Shown piece by piece: positions 9,118 to 17,489 of a stretch of DNA of 64,000 bases; the stretch's first letter is position 1; every line of letters begins with the position of its first letter. This stretch comes from an uncultured Sphingomonadaceae bacterium (lineage in GTDB: Bacteria > Pseudomonadota > Alphaproteobacteria > Sphingomonadales > Sphingomonadaceae). The stretch is from assembly GCA_947504025.1 (NCBI GenBank), contig CANNFX010000001.1, positions 558,001 through 622,000 of the forward strand, read 5' to 3'. Made by a program: the position numbers and the translations under genes. The notes below the pieces were generated by a model, which saw only the letters and a list, made by a program, of their open reading frames with translations, searched no databases and was not told where the DNA came from.

Positions 9118-9212
9118 GGCGCTGCTCCTTCAAACTGGGGAAGCCAAGCTATGCCGCTCGAGCGGGATCTTCGCAAGACAAGAACTCGGAAAAATGGCAG
9201 AAAACCGCCACT

Positions 9213-9227
9213 TGCGAGTGCGTCTCA
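9213..9227 (-). promoter_or_regulatory. Candidate Fur-like box upstream of bfr
   Basis: Read on the plus strand the element is TGCGAGTGCGTCTCA, which fits the TGCGA-N5-TCTCA pattern also found upstream of bfd and the siderophore receptor. It lies about 96 bases before the bfr start. The inverted-repeat match is weak (4 of 7 per arm), so on its own it would not be convincing. Confidence 0.35.
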
Positions 9228-9238
9228 ATTGTAAATGG

Positions 9239-9430
9239 CTAGAGCGAGAAAACCGGTTCCGGCGTGCCGCGGCGTTCCTCGCGGATGATGTCCTCGGCAT
9301 CGTCGAGGCATGATCCGCAGTTTGGACGTCTGCCCAGCGCAGCGTAGGCTACTTCTGCGCAGCCGCCACTTTTGCGTGCAACACGCCGCAAATCATCCTC
9401 ACGAATGGCATTGCAGATGCAGACATACAT
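9239..9430 (-). CDS. bfd: Bacterioferritin-associated ferredoxin (2Fe-2S)
   Basis: A 63-residue Bfd-like protein. Bfd delivers electrons to bacterioferritin so that stored Fe(III) can be reduced and released. The cluster Cys residues appear as C4 and C6 near the N-terminus (MYVCICNAI) and C38 and C41 in PNCGSC. GGAG lies about 9 bases before the ATG. The bfr gene follows 121 bases downstream on the same strand, which supports the assignment. A Fur-like box lies 34 bases upstream of the start codon. Confidence 0.92.
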   Translation of the reverse strand: MYVCICNAIREDDLRRVARKSGGCAEVAYAALGRRPNCGSCLDDAEDIIREERRGTPEPVFSL

Positions 9431-9463
9431 AAAGGCTATCTCCGGTTACAAAGAGATAGCTAA

Positions 9464-9478
9464 TGAGAGTTAGTCGCA
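9464..9478 (-). promoter_or_regulatory. Candidate Fur box upstream of bfd
   Basis: On the minus strand the element reads TGCGACTAACTCTCA, a 7-1-7 imperfect inverted repeat with 5 of 7 arm positions matching. It lies 34 bases upstream of the bfd ATG. It closely matches elements near bfr and the siderophore receptor and resembles known Fur sites in proteobacteria. Iron repression of bfd is the expected outcome. Confidence 0.5.
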
Positions 9479-9531
9479 ATAGCAAGAGCTTTTACGACAG
9501 AAATGTCGGCGCCCGGTACAGGCCTGTGGAC

Positions 9532-10860
9532 TTATGCTTGAGCGGGCGCGCTACGCTTGAGCGGGAAAACCTTCAGATACGTCAAGCAACGCCACAGCCA
9601 TTCGAGCGGACCATACCGGAAGCGGTCGAGCCACCACTTGGACCACAGCAGCATCAGCAACCAAACCACCGCAACCACGCCAAGCAACTCGATCCGGTGG
9701 AACTCACCAAACAAACCAAGTCCCCAACCTTGGAAAATCGGCATCATGATAATGCTGGTTCCAAGGTAGTTGCTGAATGCCATGCGACCTGCGGCAACGA
9801 AACGCTCACCTAACCAGCTATCCGCGGCAGTCGGTGCCCACAATACGAACAGTGCCATCAGGCCGATTGATACGAAGATCGCCGTAATTCCAAGCATCCC
9901 CTGAAAAGCGAACATAGTCTGGAAGAATGGAAAACCTGCTCCTGCAGTCCATAGTGCAATAGGCAGGGTAAGCAGACTGCCGCCAATCACTCCTATCCAG
10001 CCCCAACGTTTCATCTTGGCACCGTTCAACGCCCCGCTGAAAAAGCCATAGCGGTACAGTGCCATGCCAATCAGAATAAGCGACAGAGTTTCCGTGATCC
10101 CCACGAAAATGAGTTCCTGGATCAAGTTGCTTACTTGATTGGTCACCGTATCTGTCACAATCGCAACATAACTGTCACCACGGTACAACAGGGTTTCAGC
10201 CTTCGAATCGGTCAATATTTCCGTTGGCGCACCAGCGATCTGCTCTTGTGCCTCAGGCGGGAAATTCGCAGCGAACTCAGGACTTACTGATGCAGCAAAG
10301 TTGCCGCCCATAATGGCCAACATCAGCAGCGAACCGATGACATAAAGAACAATTCCAGTGATCAGCTGCGTCTTCGCCTTCCACTTCATCATCGACAGAG
10401 CAACGATGCCCCACAGCGCGTAAACGGTTAGAATATCACCGCGCCAGATGAGGAAATAATGGATTAGACCGAACATCGCGAGGAATAGAAGACGACGGAA
10501 CTGGAGCCAGCGCGATGATCCGCGTGCCCATGCCCTCTCCATAAACAGGTACAAGCCTGCTCCAAAGAGCAGTGTGAACATGATGCGGAATTTGAAATCG
10601 ACGAAGACCATTTGGAATACCCAAACGCTCTGATCCGCTTCTGTGGGCCCGCCGGCCATAGCGGGTGGCCAGAAGTACGCCATGAAGGGTTGGCCGAATG
10701 CGGTTATATTGGCGAATAAAATACCCAGCACCGCTATACCGCGGATGAAGTCCAGACTTATGATCCGACTGTCACGTTTCACCGGTTGATCCGGCGTTGC
10801 TAGTCCCCCAGCTGTCATCTCGACATCTATAGCGTTCGCATCTTGCGTGGCATCAACCAT
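9532..10860 (-). CDS. DUF418 integral membrane protein (YeiB-like)
   Basis: A roughly 442-residue polytopic membrane protein. The N-terminal signature RIISLDFIRGIAVLGIL is typical of DUF418/YeiB proteins and about nine hydrophobic segments follow. The C-terminal DUF418 part contains FGPLEW-like sequence (RYGPLEWLWR). The family is conserved but of unknown function; some members are linked to transport or envelope traits. The ATG at 10860 is preferred because GAGGGGGA sits six to eight bases upstream. An in-frame TTG at 10875 overlaps that Shine-Dalgarno sequence. A long periplasmic or cytosolic loop (about residues 190-240) carries many acidic residues. Confidence 0.85.
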   Translation of the reverse strand: MVDATQDANAIDVEMTAGGLATPDQPVKRDSRIISLDFIRGIAVLGILFANITAFGQPFMAYFWPPAMAGGPTEADQSVWVFQMVFVDFKFRIMFTLLFGAGLYLFMERAWARGSSRWLQFRRLLFLAMFGLIHYFLIWRGDILTVYALWGIVALSMMKWKAKTQLITGIVLYVIGSLLMLAIMGGNFAASVSPEFAANFPPEAQEQIAGAPTEILTDSKAETLLYRGDSYVAIVTDTVTNQVSNLIQELIFVGITETLSLILIGMALYRYGFFSGALNGAKMKRWGWIGVIGGSLLTLPIALWTAGAGFPFFQTMFAFQGMLGITAIFVSIGLMALFVLWAPTAADSWLGERFVAAGRMAFSNYLGTSIIMMPIFQGWGLGLFGEFHRIELLGVVAVVWLLMLLWSKWWLDRFRYGPLEWLWRCLTYLKVFPLKRSAPAQA

Positions 10861-10961
10861 GGAATTCCCCCTCAATCAGCTGTCTTAGTGAAACAAGACA
10901 GCGTCGGCGGCAAGTCCGCCGGTCGAAATATTAGGGTCGTTGGTCGGCGAACAGACCAGCG

Positions 10962-12104
10962 TTAACGAGTGACGATGCAGTCCTGCCCGGCACGTTTGAG
11001 CGCCGAACAGGCCTGATTTGCTTGTGCCCGCGAGGCGAACCCGCCTGCCTGTAATTTCGTTACCCTGCCTGCTGGCACGAGATAGCGGGACTTGCCCGCC
11101 AACTCCGGCCGGCCTGAAAGACGCGACCATAGGCGGGTCGCATTGCTTTTCACCCCAAATGCACCAAGCTGCACGCGCCACGGCCCAGTGGTCGAAGATG
11201 CTTGCTTGGGAGGAGCAGTGCGGGGTGCGCGAGCAGTAGGCGTCTGAGCAGCAGCGACCTGCACAGGAGCGCTTGCCGGACGTGCAAAATCAGCCCCAGC
11301 GCCGGATGGGCTTGAAGTACCAGTAACACGGGCAGCCTCAGCAACGGCGGCCTGTGCAGCAGCCACTGATGGCGAAACTGGAGCACGTGCCATCGGCGCC
11401 GTCGGGCGGGTTACTGGGCTAGGTAGCGGAGCTGTAACAGCAGCGGCCTGCACCGGCGGCGGTGGAGGCGCCGAAACTACTACACCGTCGCTGCCCAGAT
11501 CGGCAGCAGCCATCTGCCGTGCACGCGTAGCATCAGTCTCCTCGCGCATTTTTGCAGCGAGTGCGACGCCCATCTGGCGTTGGTCGAGCGGAATATACTC
11601 GTCCATCTGCTTTATCGCAGGCCCAGCCTGTGGCAGCCCTGTTGTGTTAGCAGCGCTCACGAGTGCGTAGGCGCGCACCCAGTCCTTCGTAACCATGTCT
11701 CCATTAAAATACGCAATACCAAGTAGATATTGTGCACGCGGATCGCCGCGCTTCACCGCTGCTTGTACGTAAGGCAGTGCTTGTTCGCGCCGACCGCTTT
11801 GAAACAGCAACAATCCGTAGTTATCAGCCGCCTTTATATGACCCTGCTCAGCCGCCTTAAGGTAATAACCTTCAGCATCGGCAGGGCTCGCATCAACGCC
11901 TCGACCCAGGCGATAAGCCTGAGCAAGATTAAATTGCGCGTCGGGATCACCTTGAGCAGCCGGACCGCGCCATTCAGCGACTGCCGTAACATAATCGCCC
12001 GCGCTCCAAGCATCGACACCTGCCTTCACATCGGCCGATACCGGTGCGGAAAATATCAGTGCGGAGGCCGCGAGACCCAATCCAATTCCAGTCAATTTCT
12101 TCAT
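10962..12104 (-). CDS. Exported Sel1-repeat protein with C-terminal SPOR domain
   Basis: A 380-residue protein with a signal peptide (1-24, cleavage after VSA), Sel1/TPR-like repeats at about 28-180 (for example AAAQGDPDAQFNLAQAYRLG), a Pro/Ala-rich linker at about 210-300 and a SPOR domain at about 305-380 (WRVQLGAFGVKSNATRLW). SPOR domains bind denuded glycan strands at division septa, so a periplasmic septal role is likely. It diverges, across 234 bases, from a ParA-RHH-SPOR gene set, so two SPOR proteins flank one ParA. The linker is long enough to span part of the periplasm. The partner of the Sel1 repeats is unknown. Confidence 0.85.
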   Translation of the reverse strand: MKKLTGIGLGLAASALIFSAPVSADVKAGVDAWSAGDYVTAVAEWRGPAAQGDPDAQFNLAQAYRLGRGVDASPADAEGYYLKAAEQGHIKAADNYGLLLFQSGRREQALPYVQAAVKRGDPRAQYLLGIAYFNGDMVTKDWVRAYALVSAANTTGLPQAGPAIKQMDEYIPLDQRQMGVALAAKMREETDATRARQMAAADLGSDGVVVSAPPPPPVQAAAVTAPLPSPVTRPTAPMARAPVSPSVAAAQAAVAEAARVTGTSSPSGAGADFARPASAPVQVAAAQTPTARAPRTAPPKQASSTTGPWRVQLGAFGVKSNATRLWSRLSGRPELAGKSRYLVPAGRVTKLQAGGFASRAQANQACSALKRAGQDCIVTR

Positions 12105-12338
12105 CGATGCATTCCTATTGCCGGTCCAATCACCAGCTCTGCTGAAGAGACTGTCATAGTAAACGACCAGTTAGCAAAACGTTTCTGCGCTTTCGTACCG
12201 TTACGGGTCGCCTTCATACACGTCCAAATCTCCCTTAACCCGAAACCGCGTTAACCTAAAATTAGGGGCGTTCTGCGATTTCACCTGTCGAACCGCTGCG
12301 TTTTGTGTGTGGCGGATTTTTTTCAGGGGGATCAGGCC

Positions 12339-13055
12339 GTGCGGGTTCTGGCAATGGCATCACAGAAGGGCGGATCGGGCAAAACCACTCTGTCCGGGCA
12401 CCTCGCAGTACAGGCGCAACGCGCCGGTGCGGGGCCCGTCGTACTCATCGACATCGATCCTCAGGGGTCACTCGCCGATTGGTGGAACGAGCGTGAGGCA
12501 GAATATCCTGCCTTTGCCCAAACCACCGTTGCGCGGCTCGCCCATGATTTGGCAACGCTTCGTCAACAAGGCTTCAAACTGGCTGTGATCGACACGCCTC
12601 CCGCAATTACACTGGCTATCCAATCGGTTATTGCAGTGGCCGAACTGATCGTCGTCCCAACCCGCCCCAGCCCGCATGATTTGCGCGCCGTGGGTGCAAC
12701 GGTCGATCTTTGCGACCGAGCAGGCAAGCCGCTGATCTTTGTAGTCAATGGTGCAACGCCAAAGGCGAAAATCACATCGGAAGCAGCCGTCGCGCTATCT
12801 CAGCACGGCACCGTTGCCCCGATCACGCTCCACCACCGCACCGACTTCGCCGCCTCGATGATTGATGGCCGCACCGTGATGGAGGTCGATCCAAACGGCC
12901 GCAGCGCACAGGAAGTAACCGCGCTGTGGAATTACGTTTCGGACCGACTTGAAAAGAATTTCCGCCGTACCGTCTTCGCCGCTCCCGGCAGTGTTCAGCA
13001 GATCCAGGGGCATCAACGCCCTGTCGGTGGCTTCGGTCGCCGGGTCGCACAGTGA
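12339..13055 (+). CDS. ParA-family ATPase (chromosomal, ParF-like)
   Basis: A 238-residue Walker-type ATPase. The deviant Walker A KGGSGKTT lies just after the start, DIDPQGS marks switch I and DTPP the Walker B region. It lacks the N-terminal HTH of large plasmid ParA proteins, so it resembles small ParA/ParF types that position plasmids or protein complexes. The start chosen is GTG at 12339 (VRVLAMASQKGG) because GGGGGAT lies about 8 bases upstream. A TTG at 12303 has no such support. The next gene, 23 bases downstream, encodes a ribbon-helix-helix protein, the usual partner for this class, and a SPOR lipoprotein follows. No plasmid replication genes are seen. Confidence 0.88.
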   Translation: MRVLAMASQKGGSGKTTLSGHLAVQAQRAGAGPVVLIDIDPQGSLADWWNEREAEYPAFAQTTVARLAHDLATLRQQGFKLAVIDTPPAITLAIQSVIAVAELIVVPTRPSPHDLRAVGATVDLCDRAGKPLIFVVNGATPKAKITSEAAVALSQHGTVAPITLHHRTDFAASMIDGRTVMEVDPNGRSAQEVTALWNYVSDRLEKNFRRTVFAAPGSVQQIQGHQRPVGGFGRRVAQ

Positions 13056-13078
13056 CCTCGGGAAATCAGGAGAAGACA

Positions 13079-13645
13079 ATGAGCGATAACAATGCATTCG
13101 CGTCGCTCAGTCCGACGCTCCTCGCCCGAAAGGGTGGCGCCAAACCAGCTATGCGCCGGCAGTTAGCATCCTCGCTTTCGGCATTTGATGGACAGGCTGC
13201 CAGCGACAATGAGGAACTGGAAGATCTGGGCTGGAACGATATGGGCGAGGCAAAGGAAGCGCCGCGCAGCGCCGAAGTATTGTCACTGACGCCAGAGCCT
13301 GCGAATCCAGATGCCGAAGCCGAGACACGCCGCCACGATAAGGCCACAGCACAAGCGCTAGTGCCTGAAGTCGTGAAGCAGCAGGAAGCAATTGCCGAAC
13401 GCGTGGTCGAACAGCCCGTCCCGGTAACAGTTGCTGCCCCTAAGCGTGCACGCCGTTCAGCTCTAGCCCGAGGCAAACGCGCAGCTTTCACGCTCCGTCT
13501 CGACGCCGATCGCCATCTTAAGCTCAAGCTAGCGAGCACGATGAAAAATCGTAGCGCCCAACAACTGGTGACTGAAGCACTCGACCAATTGCTCGAAAAC
13601 ATGCCGGACCTCGGCGACCTCGCCGCGCAAGTAAAGCGCAGCTGA
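13079..13645 (+). CDS. ParG-like protein with C-terminal ribbon-helix-helix domain
   Basis: A 188-residue protein. The C-terminal segment (about 130-188) reads as a ribbon-helix-helix DNA-binding domain: a basic lead-in RGKRAAFTLRLDAD forms the beta strand and two helices end in LVTEALDQLLENM. The N-terminus has a basic, Gly-containing patch, LLARKGGAKPAMRRQ, similar in character to the flexible arginine tails of ParG that stimulate ParF ATPase. The middle is acidic and low-complexity. The start is the ATG at 13079 with AGGAGA upstream. It follows the ParA gene by 23 bases and precedes a SPOR lipoprotein. The partner role is inferred from order and composition. Confidence 0.72.
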   Translation: MSDNNAFASLSPTLLARKGGAKPAMRRQLASSLSAFDGQAASDNEELEDLGWNDMGEAKEAPRSAEVLSLTPEPANPDAEAETRRHDKATAQALVPEVVKQQEAIAERVVEQPVPVTVAAPKRARRSALARGKRAAFTLRLDADRHLKLKLASTMKNRSAQQLVTEALDQLLENMPDLGDLAAQVKRS

Positions 13646-13673
13646 ATTGACTTTTAGGAAGGGGAAACACGAC

Positions 13674-15119
13674 ATGACCCAGACCGCGAAACGTACCAAA
13701 ATGATGGGCTTGGCGCTCACCACCGCCCTTGCCACTACGGCCCTGGGCGGCTGCACCTCCAATGCAGCGCCGCCATCAGCAATTTCGGCCACCAAAGCCG
13801 AAAGCGCGCTTGCAAAGGGTAACACCAGTAAAGCAATCCAGCACGCCGAGGCCGCCGTTCTGGCAGAGCCGCGCAATGCAGGCCTTCGCGCAATGCTTGG
13901 TGCTACCTATCTTGAAGCAGGCCGGTTCAAATCCGCCGCTACAAGCTTTGATGATGCCATGTCGTTGGGTGATACCGGCCCACGCACCGCACTCAGCCTT
14001 GCGTTAGCTCAGGCAGCGTCCGGCGACTATAAATCAGCAACCGCAGTACTAACGGACTGGCAGGACGATATTGCTGCCGCCGATCTTGGTTTGGCTTTCG
14101 CACTTGCCGGTCAACCTGATCGCGGTGTTCATATTCTTGGCAACACGCTCCGTTCCGGTGAAAGCACAGCGAAAGTCCGTCAGAACCTCGCTTATGCTTA
14201 CGCTCTACAGGGAAATTGGCGTGCTGCCCGTGTTATGGCTGCCGAAGACATTCCGGCTGACCAGATCAACGATCGGATTAGTCATTGGGCAAAGATGGCC
14301 CAGCCTGAGAATTTCCAGCGCCGCGTTGCAGACCTGCTTGCGGTGCCGCTAACAAGCGACGACGGCCAACCACTACTTCTGGCGTTGAATAACTCTCCAA
14401 CTGGCGAACAGATGGCTTCTGAAGCCGCTGCATATGAAGCTCCGGCTGTTGTTGCGACTTCTGCTCCGGTGGCTTCCGGCAATTATGCCCTTGCGTCTGC
14501 CTCCGGCGAACTTCCAGCACTTGGTGATGCAGTAGCCTTCCCGCTGCCACCTGCCGTTTCAGCGCCTACTCCGGTAGCTGCACCCGTTGCTGCTGAGGCA
14601 CCGGTAGTCGCGATCAACGAATATCCGGCCAAGCCTATCGCGCGGCCTGACAATTTCAAGGCAGCATTTGATACAGCTGCTCCGGTTGGCGCAAGTCCTG
14701 CCGAAGTGATCATGGACACGGTGCGTTTTGCTACCAGTCCAGTCGTTCAAAGCACACCGGCGCGCGTGGCAGCAGCGCAGTCGAGCGATAGGCGCATTGC
14801 GCGAGTCGCTGCAAAAGCAGCTCCATCAGGCGATCACCTCGTCCAACTGGGCTCTTTTTCCAGCGAGCGCGGCGCAAAACGCGCGTGGGGCATTTACGCC
14901 AAGCGTTATCCGCAGCTGTCACAGCATGATATGGTCGTCACCAAGGCCGTTGTTCGCGGCAAGACCTATTGGCGCGTTTCTGCTGCCGGTTTCGGTAAGA
15001 AAGCCGCGAGAAGCATGTGTTCGACCGTCAAGGGTCGGGGTCAAGGCTGCTTCGCCTGGTCTAACGGCCGCCCAATGCCAGGTGCAGTAGAAACCGGCAT
15101 TCGCATCGCTTCACGCTAA
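13674..15119 (+). CDS. TPR lipoprotein with C-terminal SPOR domain
   Basis: A 481-residue envelope protein. The signal peptide ends in a lipobox (ALGGC), so it is probably a lipoprotein. TPR-like helices fill about residues 45-220 (AAVLAEPRNAGLRAMLGATY). A long Ala/Pro-rich linker follows, and a SPOR domain lies at about 385-460 (HLVQLGSFSSERGAKRAW). SPOR domains bind peptidoglycan at septa. The ATG at 13674 has AGGAAGGGG upstream; an upstream TTG at 13647 is rejected. It is the third gene of the ParA-RHH set and ends at a clear terminator. Its partner across the ParA promoter is another SPOR protein with a similar layout. Confidence 0.85.
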   Translation: MTQTAKRTKMMGLALTTALATTALGGCTSNAAPPSAISATKAESALAKGNTSKAIQHAEAAVLAEPRNAGLRAMLGATYLEAGRFKSAATSFDDAMSLGDTGPRTALSLALAQAASGDYKSATAVLTDWQDDIAAADLGLAFALAGQPDRGVHILGNTLRSGESTAKVRQNLAYAYALQGNWRAARVMAAEDIPADQINDRISHWAKMAQPENFQRRVADLLAVPLTSDDGQPLLLALNNSPTGEQMASEAAAYEAPAVVATSAPVASGNYALASASGELPALGDAVAFPLPPAVSAPTPVAAPVAAEAPVVAINEYPAKPIARPDNFKAAFDTAAPVGASPAEVIMDTVRFATSPVVQSTPARVAAAQSSDRRIARVAAKAAPSGDHLVQLGSFSSERGAKRAWGIYAKRYPQLSQHDMVVTKAVVRGKTYWRVSAAGFGKKAARSMCSTVKGRGQGCFAWSNGRPMPGAVETGIRIASR

Positions 15120-15147
15120 CAAGAGACAATCTTCAGCGAGCGAAAAG

Positions 15148-15176
15148 CCCCTTCCGCCAAACGGGAGGGGTTTTTT
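15148..15176 (+). terminator. Rho-independent terminator of the ParA-RHH-SPOR operon
   Basis: CCCCTTCCG and CGGGAGGGG form a stem with a CCAAA loop (one T-G pair), followed by six T residues at 15171-15176. It starts 29 bases after the stop codon of the TPR-SPOR gene. Confidence 0.85.
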
Positions 15177-15229
15177 GTTGCCGGGACAATTCACCATGGC
15201 GAGCCAATGCCATTGCGCGGGCGGCAGGC

Positions 15230-15260
15230 AAAAAAATACCCCGCACAGTGGCGGGGTATT
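15230..15260 (-). terminator. Rho-independent terminator of the small membrane protein gene
   Basis: On the minus strand a stem of ATACCCCGC with GCGGGGTAT (loop of 6) is followed by a run of seven T residues. It sits 23 bases after the stop codon of the gene at 15283-15507. Confidence 0.85.
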
Positions 15261-15282
15261 TAATTCGAAAAGATGTTTCGAG

Positions 15283-15507
15283 TTATGCGCTAACAGGCTC
15301 GTCATCGTCGTTATCGGCAGCGATGATGATGCCAGCAATAATAGCTGCTGCAGCAAGGATAGCGATGATGATGCCGCTTCCGCCTTCAAGCTCGCTAGTC
15401 GAATCGATTGGTGCCGAAGCGCGATCTGCTGTGGTCGCCTGAGCTGCGATAGGCGTAACAGCCAGTGCAATCGAAGCCACTGCAGGTGCAAGGAATTTAG
15501 TCGTCAT
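15283..15507 (-). CDS. Small exported protein with one membrane segment, unknown function
   Basis: A 74-residue protein I do not recognise by function. It has a signal peptide (about 1-25, cleavage after AQA), a short polar stretch, then a hydrophobic Ile/Ala segment at about 44-63 and a strongly acidic tail with NDDDE. A short AAGG lies upstream of the ATG and a perfect terminator follows the stop. These features support a real transcription unit. Its shape resembles small Gly/Ile-rich proteins common in Erythrobacteraceae, but that is familiarity, not a search result. A possible decayed copy of its 5' end lies about 230 bases upstream. Confidence 0.65.
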   Translation of the reverse strand: MTTKFLAPAVASIALAVTPIAAQATTADRASAPIDSTSELEGGSGIIIAILAAAAIIAGIIIAADNDDDEPVSA

Positions 15508-15885
15508 TTCTGTTCGCCTTAATCATTAAAAGAATCAGTAATTCGCGGCCATATTGCATGTTTTTTGGACGTTGTCGACCATTTCGTTCAAAATTCGACA
15601 GCTGTCGCGATCAAGCAACACATTGCCTTCCAACGGCTTACGAGACAATTCGCCAAACCTCAACTCGAAAAAACTGCAAGGTAACCCCGATCAAACACCG
15701 CTTATCGTCGGGAGACCGCCGCTATTACGCCGGAGGCCAAGGCAATCGGCGCTGCAACAGGTGCAAGAAGTTTGCCTCCCTGCCGCATTAGGACTGCGTT
15801 TAACGCAAGTACTAGGTAATCATACGCATATTTCGAACTGCCAACGCTGACCGCAAAAAAACCACCCTTGGCTACGCTCGGAGCT
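15508..15885. other. 378-base intergenic region with a possible gene remnant
   Basis: No convincing gene is seen here. The minus strand at about 15705-15782 encodes KLLAPVAAPIALA followed soon by a stop, which resembles KFLAPAVASIALA at the start of the gene at 15283-15507. Over 39 bases, 28 match (about 72 percent). It has no Shine-Dalgarno sequence. The rest of the region holds the promoter of the small gene and upstream sequence of the PilZ gene. Confidence 0.4.
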
Positions 15886-16251
15886 ATGGAACATGCATCT
15901 GACCCCCTTGATAGCCAGATCGGTAAACGCGGCCATTCCCGATTGAGACTCGATACGCCAGGGCGCCTAACGACATTATGGGGCACGCAGAACGTAATAA
16001 TTCGCGATCTCAGTCAAGCAGGTGCGCGACTGGATACAGCTCCGAGCGGGCAGAACGCCGATTGTGTGCTTGAGTGGTTGGACTACGAAGCATTCGGCAC
16101 CGTCCAATGGCAGAACAGGAAGGCCTGCGGGATTTTATTCGATGGGCTCATACCCCCCAGCTGGCTGATCGACACCCGTGACGATACGCCGCAGCGCAGC
16201 TACCCCGACCGCGAAGCCGCCCGCAGGTGGGTTGAAGGACTCAGAATGTAG
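15886..16251 (+). CDS. PilZ-domain protein (probable c-di-GMP receptor)
   Basis: A 121-residue stand-alone PilZ protein. The two ligand motifs are present: R15-x3-R19 in RGHSR and D41-x-S43-x2-G46 in DLSQAG. They normally bind cyclic di-GMP, so the protein probably senses this second messenger. The downstream strand GTVQWQNRKACGILFDG fits the PilZ barrel. The ATG at 15886 has only a weak GGAG two bases upstream; a TTG at 15868 is an alternative. No diguanylate cyclase is nearby, so its output partner is unknown. Confidence 0.82.
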   Translation: MEHASDPLDSQIGKRGHSRLRLDTPGRLTTLWGTQNVIIRDLSQAGARLDTAPSGQNADCVLEWLDYEAFGTVQWQNRKACGILFDGLIPPSWLIDTRDDTPQRSYPDREAARRWVEGLRM

Positions 16252-16262
16252 TCGACAACCAA

Positions 16263-17489
16263 TTATACCCGCATTCCGCCCTTTAACAGGACAAGGACGC
16301 GGCCCTGTACAGGCTGTCCGTCAAACGGGGTGTTGCCGGCGCTAGCGGCCATCTTGCGTGTGTCGACAATCCACGGTTTCTGCGGGTCGACTAGCGCAAC
16401 GTCGGCTTCCCTTCCACTTGCAAGGCTCCCAGCCGGAGCATTGAGCAATTTGGCAGGATTGGTTGCTAGTAATTCCAACGCACGCGCTATGTCGATTACA
16501 CCGTCGCGTACAAGCGTCAGCGTCAACGGCAGCAGAGTCTCCGCCCCTGCCATGCCAGGTGCTGCGTCACCGAAAGGCAACCTTTTGTCTTCAGGTCCAC
16601 GTGGATCATGGCCGGAAGCAATAACGTCGATTGTATCATCACCAATCGCTTCGATCACAGCCTTCCGATCCTCTTCATTTCGCAATGGCGGCGACATGCG
16701 GGCGAATGTGCGAAAATCGACGGTCGCCAGATCGGAAAGCATGAAATGGGCTGGTGTGATACCTGCTGTAACATTCACGCCCCTGCCCTTTGCAGCGCGG
16801 ATCAGATCTAGCGCGGCTCGGGTGGTGACCTGCCGAAAGTGCACTCTCGCGCCAGTCAATTCCGCCAACGCGACATCACGTCCGACAGCCAATGCTTCGG
16901 CTTCAGCAGGTGCGGCAGGCAGACCCAACCGAGTGGCCATTTCGCCAGCAGTCGCAGCTGCCTCACCGACTATCGCAGCATCCTCGGCATGGGTAACAAC
17001 CACGAGGTCAAGCATAGCGGCATATCGCAGCAACCGCAGCATCAATCCGCTATCCGCAATCCACTGGCGACCGGTCGCGACAGCGCGAGCACCAGCATCT
17101 TTCATCATCGCGATTTCTGCAAGATCGCGGCCATCAAGCCCGCGCGTTGCGGCAGCAAACGGATGCACCCAAAGGTCCGGCTTCCCACTATAGGCTGCAT
17201 ATTGAATCCGCGCCCGGTAATCGAGAGGCGGAGCCTGATCCGGCATTAGCGCAACACGTGTTATCCCTCCAAAGTGGCAAGCCGATTTGTCGACTGTGAA
17301 CACACCAAGGTCTACTAGACCCGGCGTAATCAGCGCGCCTTTTGCGTTCAAAACTTCGTCGCCATCTTGCGGCTTAATATCGCCAAGCGTTTCAATCAGG
17401 CCGTCTACCAACCGTATCGAACCTTCCGTGACGCCTTCGGGCGTTACCAACTTGCCGCCAGTAATCGTAAGCGGGGTGATCTGTTTCAT
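16263..17489 (-). CDS. Non-catalytic dihydroorotase-like protein (PyrC'), partner of PyrB
   Basis: A 408-residue protein of the type I dihydroorotase fold, but nearly every metal ligand is gone. The usual DxHxH reads D60-L-G62-V-F64. The second-half His in the HxxHxS region is Q220 (VHFRQVTT). The Asp of ATDH is G293 (ASGHDP). The Asp of the SDDG loop is also missing. Only H167 (VVTHAED) remains. Such proteins act in some bacteria, notably Pseudomonas, as structural partners that keep aspartate carbamoyltransferase active. Here its ATG overlaps the pyrB stop (ATGA), which supports that role. An active dihydroorotase should lie elsewhere in the genome. Databases often mislabel this as PyrC. 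Confidence 0.85.
   Translation of the reverse strand: MKQITPLTITGGKLVTPEGVTEGSIRLVDGLIETLGDIKPQDGDEVLNAKGALITPGLVDLGVFTVDKSACHFGGITRVALMPDQAPPLDYRARIQYAAYSGKPDLWVHPFAAATRGLDGRDLAEIAMMKDAGARAVATGRQWIADSGLMLRLLRYAAMLDLVVVTHAEDAAIVGEAAATAGEMATRLGLPAAPAEAEALAVGRDVALAELTGARVHFRQVTTRAALDLIRAAKGRGVNVTAGITPAHFMLSDLATVDFRTFARMSPPLRNEEDRKAVIEAIGDDTIDVIASGHDPRGPEDKRLPFGDAAPGMAGAETLLPLTLTLVRDGVIDIARALELLATNPAKLLNAPAGSLASGREADVALVDPQKPWIVDTRKMAASAGNTPFDGQPVQGRVLVLLKGGMRV

Noticed and set aside
12235..12256. Two TTAACC copies upstream of the ParA gene as a CtrA site
   Set aside because: The TTAA half-sites are 12 bases apart; the CtrA pattern needs 7, so support is too weak.
15702..15986. Minus-strand frame of 94 codons overlapping the PilZ gene start
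   Set aside because: No Shine-Dalgarno sequence, and much of it is antisense to the PilZ gene; only a short stretch resembles the neighbouring small protein, so I treat it as a remnant at best.
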